Shown here in pieces: positions 15,656 through 22,074 of a stretch of DNA of 40,534 nt; the stretch's first letter is position 1; each line of letters starts with the position of its first letter. The notes under the pieces are model-generated. The model was not told the origin of the DNA. It searched no databases and was given only the letters and a program-made list of their open reading frames with translations. Source of the stretch: Streptomyces atriruber (GTDB taxonomy: Bacteria; Actinomycetota; Actinomycetes; Streptomycetales; Streptomycetaceae); contig NZ_LIPN01000132.1 in the NCBI RefSeq assembly GCF_001418325.1, forward strand, positions 1-40,534, given 5' to 3'. Both the position numbers and the translations under genes were made by a program.

Positions 15656-17185
15656 TCAGGGCCTGGGGCTTCCGGTCCAGGTCGTCAGGGCCTCGGTGCG
15701 CTCGGCCCGGCGGGTGGCCGCGTCGGTGGTTCGGGTGGCCCATGCGATGTGGCCGTCGGGGCGGACCAGGATCTCTGTTGCTTCGTGCAGATCGTCGCGG
15801 GTGGCGTTCGGTGATGCGGTTGCCGCGGTGAGGTACGGGGGCCGGGGCCCTTCCTCGTTCTCCGTCGACTGGCCTTGCCCGCCGTCGTGTTCCGTAAAGT
15901 CGATCAGGACGAAGTGGGCCGGTGAGAGCAGTTCGTGGACGCGGGTGTTCTTCGAGTCGGCCGTGTTCAGTTCGATGTCCGGCATGCGGCGGCCCGTCAA
16001 GGGGTGGGCGTCTTGCCGGGGTGATGTGTACGCAGTGCTCAGCGCGGAGACGCGGTCGGCGAGGAGTCGGTTGACGTCCTGGACGCCGAGCAGTTCGTCG
16101 AGCAGTGTGCGCAGGGCCGTCGCGGGCCGCTCGTACTGTGGGGTGAGGGTGAGTTCCGTGAGGAGCAGTTGGACCGAGGTGTTCTCGGTGACCGCCTGTC
16201 CGACCGGGCGGCGTTCCTCTTCGTAGCTGTCCAGCAGATCGCCGGGTGCCCAGCCGTTGATCTCGGCGGCGAGCTTCCAGCCGAGGTTCATGGCGTCCTG
16301 CAGACCCGTGTTCAGGCCCTGCCCGCCCGCCGGGAAGTGGATGTGTGCGGCGTCGCCCGCCACGAGGACGCGACCGCTGCGGTAGCGCTCGGCCAGGCGG
16401 GTCGCGTTGCCGAAGCGTGAGAGCCACCGCGGGTCGGCTATGCCGCAGTCGCCGCCGCAGATGCGTGTCAGGGCGTCCCGGAACTCCTCCAGTGTCACGG
16501 GCTCGTCGGCGGGGGCTCGCATGCGTTGGGGGTCGATGTAGACGAGGCGGGTGAGTCCGGCCTCCAGCGGTACGACCATGACGCCGTTCGCCCGTGCGGC
16601 TTCGAGGGCCTCGGGGGAGGCGCCGACCGTCGCGAAGTCGCCCAGTACGCCGGTGAGGGTCTCGTCGGTGCCGGGGAAGCCGATGCCGGCGGCCCGCCGC
16701 ACGGCGCTGCGTCCGCCGTCGCATCCGACGGCGTACCGCGCCCGGGACGTGGTGGCCCGGCCGTCGCTGTCACGGAGATCGACCGATACGCCCGTGTCGT
16801 CCTGTGCGAGTGCCAGGACCTCGTGCCCGCGGTCGATCCGTACGCCCAGTTCGCGGGCCCGCTCCTCCAGCAGGGCTTCCGTGCGCGCCTGGGCCAGGAA
16901 CAGCGTGTAGCCGTGGCGGCTGTCCAGCGCGCCGAAGTCGAGCCGGGTGGGCAGATTGGCGAAATGCCAGCCCGGCAGGGTCCTGCCCGACGACAGGAAG
17001 CGCGGCAGGAGGCCTCGCATGTCCAGCAGCTCCAGGCTGCGCGGGTGCAGCGTCAGGGCCCGGGAGTTCCGGGTGGCCTCCGCACGGCGCTCCACGATCC
17101 GCACCCGAGTGCCTGCCAGGGCGAGTTCACACCCGAGCATGAGGCCGGTCGGCCCGGCGCCGACGACGATGACATCAGGTTCCAT
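15656..17185 (-). CDS. FAD-dependent aromatic monooxygenase (PheA/TfdB, Rox-like)
   Basis: A 509-residue class A flavoprotein hydroxylase. It has the dinucleotide motif GAGPTG (9-14), the DG motif in GCDGGRSAVRRAAG, and the GD motif VLVAGDAAHIHFPAGGQGLNTGLQDAMNLGWKLA. The last 130 residues are a divergent thioredoxin-like domain, as in phenol hydroxylases, aromatic polyketide hydroxylases and rifampicin monooxygenase. It would use NAD(P)H and O2 to hydroxylate an aromatic or polyketide substrate in the cytoplasm. The start ATG has GAGGGAG 5 bases upstream. It is divergent from a TetR regulator across two abutting operators, which is typical of an inducible tailoring or drug-inactivating enzyme. 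Whether it acts on a self-made product or on a foreign antibiotic is open. Confidence 0.85.
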   Translation of the reverse strand: MEPDVIVVGAGPTGLMLGCELALAGTRVRIVERRAEATRNSRALTLHPRSLELLDMRGLLPRFLSSGRTLPGWHFANLPTRLDFGALDSRHGYTLFLAQARTEALLEERARELGVRIDRGHEVLALAQDDTGVSVDLRDSDGRATTSRARYAVGCDGGRSAVRRAAGIGFPGTDETLTGVLGDFATVGASPEALEAARANGVMVVPLEAGLTRLVYIDPQRMRAPADEPVTLEEFRDALTRICGGDCGIADPRWLSRFGNATRLAERYRSGRVLVAGDAAHIHFPAGGQGLNTGLQDAMNLGWKLAAEINGWAPGDLLDSYEEERRPVGQAVTENTSVQLLLTELTLTPQYERPATALRTLLDELLGVQDVNRLLADRVSALSTAYTSPRQDAHPLTGRRMPDIELNTADSKNTRVHELLSPAHFVLIDFTEHDGGQGQSTENEEGPRPPYLTAATASPNATRDDLHEATEILVRPDGHIAWATRTTDAATRRAERTEALTTWTGSPRP

Positions 17186-17201
17186 GACTGCTCCCTCATT
17201 A

Positions 17202-17231
17202 GTGAACGGTGTTCACGTGAACGATGTTCAC
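17202..17231. promoter_or_regulatory. Two abutting TetR operators
   Basis: GTGAACGGTGTTCAC (17202-17216) and GTGAACGATGTTCAC (17217-17231) are 15-bp palindromes with identical 6-bp arms GTGAAC/GTTCAC and a 3-base centre. They fill the space between the divergent monooxygenase and TetR genes and overlap the likely promoters of both. Confidence 0.85.
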
Positions 17232-17237
17232 TATAGT
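17232..17237 (+). promoter_or_regulatory. Candidate -10 element of tetR-type gene
   Basis: TATAGT directly abuts the second operator and ends 7 bases before the ATG at 17245. Transcription could therefore begin at the start codon, and repressor binding would block it. Confidence 0.5.
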
Positions 17238-17244
17238 TGGGGGC

Positions 17245-17913
17245 ATGACCTCTCCGTCAATCCCGAACAGGGGCCGACCGGCGCGCCTCGACCGCGCGAA
17301 AACCGTCGGGACCGCCCTGGAACTGCTGGACGAGCTCGGCCTCGAAGCGCTCACGATGCGCAGGCTGGCCGACAGGCTGGGCGTCCAGGCCGGGGCGCTC
17401 TACCGCCACTTCACGACCAAGCAGGACCTGCTGACCGCCATGGCGGAACGCATGCTCGGCGACGTCCAGGTGTCACCCGGGGCGGCCGACTGGGCGGAAC
17501 GCCTGCGGGCGCTCGCCCGTGCGATGCGCCGGGCGCTCCTGGCCCACCGTGACGGTGCCAGGGTCTTCGGCGGCACCCACTCGGTCGGTCCGCACACGCT
17601 GGCCTTCGCCGAGTCCGTCCTCGGTGTGCTCCGGGAGGCCGGGTTCAAGGACGAGGACGCGGCCCGCACCCTCATGGCCATGGTCAACTTCACGCTCGGT
17701 CACACGCTGGAGGAGCAGGCCGCCACCGCACCGCTCGAGAACGGGACGCCGGAGGACCCGGACCGCCTGCGGAGCGCTGTGCTGGCCGGTTCGTACCCGC
17801 ACCTCGCGGCCACGCTGCCCGTGCTCACCAGCACAGACTTCGACGCCCACTTCGAATTCGCGCTGGATGTCCACATCGAAGGGCTGCGTCACCTGCGGCC
17901 CCGCGCGGCGTAG
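17245..17913 (+). CDS. TetR-family repressor with TetR-type C-terminal domain
   Basis: A 222-residue regulator. The N-terminal helix-turn-helix (about 15-62) reads TALELLDELGLEALTMRRLADRLGVQAGALYRHFTTKQDLL. The C-terminal ligand domain (about 75-215) has HSVGPHTLAFAESVLGVLREAGF and MVNFTLGHTLEEQAA, the wording of the PF02909 class that includes the tetracycline repressor itself. It is expected to bind the paired palindromes upstream, silencing itself and the divergent FAD monooxygenase until an aromatic polycyclic ligand appears; the ligand class is inference. The ATG at 17245 is used; an ATG at 17224 lies inside the operator and would add seven residues. Confidence 0.9.
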   Translation: MTSPSIPNRGRPARLDRAKTVGTALELLDELGLEALTMRRLADRLGVQAGALYRHFTTKQDLLTAMAERMLGDVQVSPGAADWAERLRALARAMRRALLAHRDGARVFGGTHSVGPHTLAFAESVLGVLREAGFKDEDAARTLMAMVNFTLGHTLEEQAATAPLENGTPEDPDRLRSAVLAGSYPHLAATLPVLTSTDFDAHFEFALDVHIEGLRHLRPRAA

Positions 17914-18087
17914 TTCAGGGCGAGGGGCGGAGGGGGAGAGGGGGCGGTTCCGGCGGTCTTAGGGGTGTTGCGCGCGCCGGGAGCTCACTCTGCGTCACCA
18001 CTTCGGGGAATTGACCACATTCCTGGCACTCTTCATGGGCATACCTGAATCGCATATTCGTCATCGAGGCGACAGCGAGGAGCCGTG

Positions 18088-18801
18088 GTGCCCCACAGCG
18101 AACCGGCCCTGATCGAGAACGACTTGGACATCGTGCCCGTGGGCATGCGGAGCGGAGACCTTCTTCGGCGCGGGGATCATGCGCTGTTCGGGGTGAGCAC
18201 AGGGAACAGCTACTTCACCCGGCGGTGTCTGGCCGAGGTGATGGCGTGGGCGGTGGACCGGTTCGAGGTCGTGGACGTCGTGCACGCCGATGTCGCCCTG
18301 GAGGCGATGCTGGAGGCCTTCGGCTACGAGCGGCCTGCCGCGCGCCGGAGCGCGGCCAAGCAACTGCGCGGGGTCCGGCGGCGCATCAAGGGCGCCCTGG
18401 AGGACGTCGGTCCGGACGCGGGGCGCGTACGGGTGCGGCCGCTGTCCGACTTCCTGGACCAGCCCGGATACCGCGAGGTCCGCGCGCAGGTCCGCACCGC
18501 GCTGCAGACCGACATGGAACTGCGGTCCGTCCGGGACGCCATGGCCCACCAGTTCCTCGCCAAACGACTGGCGCCCGGCGCGCTGCCCCTGCCCGCGCAG
18601 ACCGAGGCGGCGCTCGACTACGTCAACGCCGAGCTGCCGTTCTTTGTCGACACCCCCCACATCCTGGGCGTCGACTCGTCCGTCCACTGCTATCACACCG
18701 TCCTGGCGCTGGGGCGCCTGCTGTTCGGCGAGCGCCCGACGGGGCTGCTGCGCCCGGCCGACACCCAGGGGTACGCCATCGTCGCCGCCTGCCTCGCATG
18801 A
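18088..18801 (+). CDS. tRNA-dependent cyclodipeptide synthase (NYH subfamily, Rv2275-like)
   Basis: A CDPS that joins two aminoacyl-tRNAs into a cyclodipeptide (diketopiperazine). Numbered from this start (GTG at 18088, AGGAG 5 bases upstream; a GTG at 18085 adds one residue), the nucleophile is Ser37 in FGVSTGNSYF. Asn40 and the pair Tyr202-His203 in VHCYH define the NYH subfamily of AlbC, and Tyr178 and Glu182 in LDYVNAELPFF match AlbC Tyr178 and Glu182. An Arg-rich helix (about 86-100, QLRGVRRRIKGAL) is the usual tRNA-binding surface. The C-terminal wording ELPFFVDTPHILGVDSSVHCYH resembles M. tuberculosis Rv2275, which makes cyclo(Tyr-Tyr). Length (237) is normal. The P450 gene follows directly, so the two form a biosynthetic operon. 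The amino acids used are not proven. Confidence 0.93.
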   Translation: MPHSEPALIENDLDIVPVGMRSGDLLRRGDHALFGVSTGNSYFTRRCLAEVMAWAVDRFEVVDVVHADVALEAMLEAFGYERPAARRSAAKQLRGVRRRIKGALEDVGPDAGRVRVRPLSDFLDQPGYREVRAQVRTALQTDMELRSVRDAMAHQFLAKRLAPGALPLPAQTEAALDYVNAELPFFVDTPHILGVDSSVHCYHTVLALGRLLFGERPTGLLRPADTQGYAIVAACLA

Positions 18802-18845
18802 CCCGTCCGCAGGGCCCGGGGGTCCGCAGAAGAAAGCAGGTCGTC

Positions 18846-20165
18846 ATGGATTCCAGCCCGTCCAGCCCGTCCACCTCGTCGGCGTCCACCTCGTCCACCT
18901 CGTCCACCTCGTCCGCCTCGTCCGCGTCCGTCGCGAGCGCCGCCTCCTCCGTGGCAGGAGACACCTCCTGCCCGTACGCCCCGGTGCAGTGGCCGTTGTC
19001 CCGGCGCGGCGACGTCGTACCCGCCGAGTGCGCGGAGTTGCGCCGGGACAGCCCCATCGCCCGGATCCGGACCCTCACCGGCGACGACGCCTGGCTGGTC
19101 ACCAGTTACGCGCTGGCCCGGCAGGTGCTGGAGGACGACCGCTTCAGCCTGCGCGACACCGCGGCTCCCGACGTGCCGCGGCAGTACGCCCTGACGATCC
19201 CCGCCTCGGCCGTCAACACCATGGGCAACGTCAACAGCGCCGGTCTGCACCAGGAGGTGCTCCGCGCGTTCGGGCCCAGGACCGGTCCCGCGTCCGCGCA
19301 GTGGATGTCCCGGCGGGCGCACGACCTCGTCGACGTCATGGTCGAGGAAGGGGCCCCGCTGGATCTGCGGCAGCGGTTCGCCGAGCCGTACTCCGCCGCC
19401 CTGGTCTGCCAGGTACTCGGCCTGCCCTACGAGGACGGGCTGCGGCTCATGTCGGGGCTCGACCTCGGCTTCGTCACCAGCCCCGTCGTGTTCGACGGCT
19501 GCACCGCCAACTGGGACAAGGACTTCGCCTTCGTCCTGCGGCACGTGCGTGCGGCGCGCAGCGATCAGAGCGGACTGATCCGGCGGCTGTGCGAGCTGCG
19601 GGACGATGCGCGGCGTGACGGCGGTGATCTGACCGACGAGATGATCGCCGCCACGGTCACCTCCCTGTTCGGGGCCGGTGCCATGAGTACGTACGTCTTT
19701 CTGCTGCACGCCGTGCTCACCCTGGTCCAGCACCCGGACGTGGTGGAGCGCCTGCGGAAGAACCCCCAGGAGATGCCGCGCGCGGTGGAGGAGCTGATGC
19801 GGTGCACCCTGTCGATCGGGGACGGACTGCCCCGGATCGCCCGGGCCGACGTCCGGGTCGGCGAGGTCCTGGTGCGGGCGGGGGAGCTGGTCCTGGTCTG
19901 CGTCGAGGGGGCGAACTTCGACCCTCGGCAGTTCCCGGACCCCGAGCGGTTCGACCTCGACCGCACGGGCAACAACCACCTGTCGTTCGGGGCCGGTCGC
20001 CACTTCTGCCCCGCCTCCGCGATCTCCCGCGTGCACGCCGCCGAGGCCCTCACCGTCCTCGTGGGGCGGCTGCCGCGGCTGCGACTCGCCCTGCCCGCCG
20101 ATCAGTTGGTGTGGCGCACGGGCAACATCAAGCGGGTGCCCGAGAGGCTTCCCGTCCTGTGGTGA
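18846..20165 (+). CDS. Cytochrome P450, CYP121-like (mycocyclosin synthase type)
   Basis: A 439-residue P450. It has ExxR at Glu316-Arg319 and the heme loop FGAGRHFCPA with ligand Cys388. The I-helix reads FGAGAMSTYVF: the usual acid-alcohol pair is missing and Ser281 sits where CYP121 has Ser237. LTIPASAVNTMGN, ANWDKDF (Trp223), EGANFDP and the end LVWRTGNIKRVPERLPVLW closely follow CYP121 of M. tuberculosis as I remember it, which couples the two tyrosines of cyclo(Tyr-Tyr). CYP121 Arg386 corresponds to Lys429 here and Gln385 to Ile428. About 40 Ser/Thr/Ala-rich residues precede the P450 fold. The ATG at 18846 has AGCAGG 5 bases upstream; an ATG at 18798 overlaps the CDPS stop (ATGA) and is possible by coupling. 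Confidence 0.9.
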   Translation: MDSSPSSPSTSSASTSSTSSTSSASSASVASAASSVAGDTSCPYAPVQWPLSRRGDVVPAECAELRRDSPIARIRTLTGDDAWLVTSYALARQVLEDDRFSLRDTAAPDVPRQYALTIPASAVNTMGNVNSAGLHQEVLRAFGPRTGPASAQWMSRRAHDLVDVMVEEGAPLDLRQRFAEPYSAALVCQVLGLPYEDGLRLMSGLDLGFVTSPVVFDGCTANWDKDFAFVLRHVRAARSDQSGLIRRLCELRDDARRDGGDLTDEMIAATVTSLFGAGAMSTYVFLLHAVLTLVQHPDVVERLRKNPQEMPRAVEELMRCTLSIGDGLPRIARADVRVGEVLVRAGELVLVCVEGANFDPRQFPDPERFDLDRTGNNHLSFGAGRHFCPASAISRVHAAEALTVLVGRLPRLRLALPADQLVWRTGNIKRVPERLPVLW

Positions 20166-20210
20166 GGCCTCACCGCCCGGCCGCCTCCCCGCCCCCGCCT
20201 CCCCGCGGTC

Positions 20211-20894
20211 CTACTTTCCCTGCCCGCGGCGCACCATCTCGGTGATCCAAACGGGCGCGAAGGGAGACGTGCAGCCCGGCGAGGTCGGATAGTCCTTGAG
20301 CACCTCCAGGCGCTCGCCGATGTCGAGCGCACGCGTGCGGTGCTCGGCGTGCTCGATGCCGATCCGCGCCAGGCAGTGGTTCATCTCCCACTGGAGGCGT
20401 TCCGGGGCGTCCTTCATCTCCGCCTCGATGACGTCGAGCAGCCCGGAGAGGTCGAGGCCCTCGGGCTTCTTCGCCACGCGTTCGGTGGTCAGCGCCCAGC
20501 CGGCGCCCGCGACCACCGGATCCGGGTCGGCGGACCAGGCCCGGCGCAGCTCCTCGGCGTGCGGGCTCTTCTTCACCACGTAGTTCACGAGCCAGTCGTG
20601 CACCTTGGGGGTGCGTGCCTCGCGCACCATGGCGTCCAGCCGGTCACGCTCGAACGTCTTCGGGCGGCAGATCAGGAGGGCCAGCAGCCGCGCCGCGGTG
20701 TCCTGCGTCTCCCAGAGCCGGCAGGCGAGATCCTGCTGCGTCTTCAGCCGTTTCGCGAGTGCGCGCAGCTTGCCGAGGTTCACCCCGTGGTCGTCGCCGT
20801 GCCTCGCGTTCACCTCGCGCGTCTTCGGGTCGTCGAGCGCGGCCAGCTCGGCCATCACCTCGTTCAACGCCACCGTCCCGGTCACCTCGGCCAC
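20211..20894 (-). CDS. DNA alkylation repair protein (AlkD-like, HEAT-repeat)
   Basis: A 227-residue all-helical protein similar to the PF08713 DNA alkylation repair family: short paired helices such as LRALAKRLKTQQDLACRLWETQ, DTAARLLALLICRPKTF, KVHDWLVNYVVKKSPHAEELRRAW and QWEMNHCLARIGIEHAEHRTRALDIGERL. AlkD members remove alkylated bases without flipping them, using Trp/Asp-lined clefts; several Trp residues are present here but I cannot map the catalytic Asp with certainty. The GTG at 20894 follows CAGGAG by 6 bases. An in-frame start at 20975 would add a Gly/Arg-rich stretch overlapping the acyltransferase gene and is less likely. The gene converges on the P450 gene 45 bp away. Confidence 0.75.
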   Translation of the reverse strand: MAEVTGTVALNEVMAELAALDDPKTREVNARHGDDHGVNLGKLRALAKRLKTQQDLACRLWETQDTAARLLALLICRPKTFERDRLDAMVREARTPKVHDWLVNYVVKKSPHAEELRRAWSADPDPVVAGAGWALTTERVAKKPEGLDLSGLLDVIEAEMKDAPERLQWEMNHCLARIGIEHAEHRTRALDIGERLEVLKDYPTSPGCTSPFAPVWITEMVRRGQGK

Positions 20895-20958
20895 CTCGGT
20901 CTCCTGCCGTCCCGTCCACGAAATGCGGGAGCGCGTTCCACCTTGCCCTCCGCCGCGC

Positions 20959-22074
20959 CTACCGCGAGCGCTCACCCGCCGGTACGGCCCCCCGCGGCAG
21001 CCGAGGCTCCACCACCCGCCGGAACACCTTCCGTACCGGCGGAGTCGACAGCAGGAACACCGTGGTGACGACGCCGAGCGTGAGGAGGATCTGGCCGACC
21101 GCGCCCAGGTCCTTCAGGGCCGGGTACAGGCCCGCCGCCTCGCCCGCGCGGATCAGGAGGCCGTGCAGGAGGTACGGGTACATCGTGGCGGCGCCGAGAG
21201 CGGTGAAGAGCGTTCGGCGGCGGGGCACGCAGGCGAAGAACGCGGCGACCAGCACCGCGCTGAGCGCGAAGATGCCGACGCGCACGGCCAGGTACTGCGG
21301 CCAGCTCACGTCGAGTTCCGTGTAGCCGACGTCCATGGACAGCCAGTGCTCGTCGGGCGCGGGGATCCACAGGTACGCCCCGGCCCCGGCGCAGACCAGC
21401 GCCACCACGCCACAGCGGCGCGCCGTTCGCGTACGCAGCAGGGCGAAGTGCTCCGGGCGCAGGTTCAGGCCGAGCACGAACCACGGCAGGAACATCAGTA
21501 CGCGCGGCAGCGCCAGGTCGTAGCCCATCGTCGTGAGTCCGGCCGCGAGGGAGATCAGTACGGCGATCGGCACGGGATGGCTGATCGCCCGCCACAGGGG
21601 GGTGCTCAGGCGCCAGAGGAACAGGGCGATGAGGAACCAGCAGAGGTAGGTGGGTTCCGTGGGGGTGAAGACGTACGGCTCGCCCCGCACCGCGCTGTAC
21701 GTGGCGGAGTACGCCGCCTCGAACAGGAGGTAGGGGATCAGCACCCCTTCGATCAGTCGGCGCACCTGGTCGGGGCGGCCGGTGAAGCGCTGCGAGAAGT
21801 AGCCGCACAGCAGGATGAACGCCGGCATGTGGAACGCGTACACGACGGTGTGGACCGCCTGCAGCGTGTGCGTGCCGGAGACGATCTGTTCCCAGGAGTG
21901 GCCGAGGGCGACCAGCACGATCAGGAGGAACTTGGCGTTGTCGAAGAACGGGTCGCGCGAGTCCTGCGGGTTCTGTGGGGCCTGCGGGTTCTGCGAGTCC
22001 TGTGGACGCTTCGAGTTCTGTGAGTGCTGCGAGTTCTTTGTGTTCCGTAGCCGCGTGGGGGTCGGCATCCGCAT
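20959..22074 (-). CDS. Acyltransferase 3 family membrane protein
   Basis: A 371-residue integral membrane O-acyltransferase. The family core begins FFDNAKFLLIVLVALGHSW, where the Asn and His are the usual conserved residues. HMPAFILLCGYFSQR and about ten hydrophobic segments follow, ending VRKVFRRVVEPRLPRG. Such enzymes transfer acetyl or other acyl groups to sugars on the outer face of the membrane. The N-terminal 40 residues are hydrophilic and repeat SQN/PQD-like triplets (NTKNSQHSQNSKRPQDSQ), an odd low-complexity extension. The ATG at 22074 overlaps the stop of the PIG-L gene by one base, so the proteins are made together and probably act on one exported glycan: deacetylation, then acylation. 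Confidence 0.88.
   Translation of the reverse strand: MRMPTPTRLRNTKNSQHSQNSKRPQDSQNPQAPQNPQDSRDPFFDNAKFLLIVLVALGHSWEQIVSGTHTLQAVHTVVYAFHMPAFILLCGYFSQRFTGRPDQVRRLIEGVLIPYLLFEAAYSATYSAVRGEPYVFTPTEPTYLCWFLIALFLWRLSTPLWRAISHPVPIAVLISLAAGLTTMGYDLALPRVLMFLPWFVLGLNLRPEHFALLRTRTARRCGVVALVCAGAGAYLWIPAPDEHWLSMDVGYTELDVSWPQYLAVRVGIFALSAVLVAAFFACVPRRRTLFTALGAATMYPYLLHGLLIRAGEAAGLYPALKDLGAVGQILLTLGVVTTVFLLSTPPVRKVFRRVVEPRLPRGAVPAGERSR

Noticed and set aside
15012..16724. 570-codon minus-strand frame
   Set aside because: Its first two thirds are a shadow of the FAD monooxygenase. Only a short late part matches a sulfatase, and that belongs to the pseudogene.
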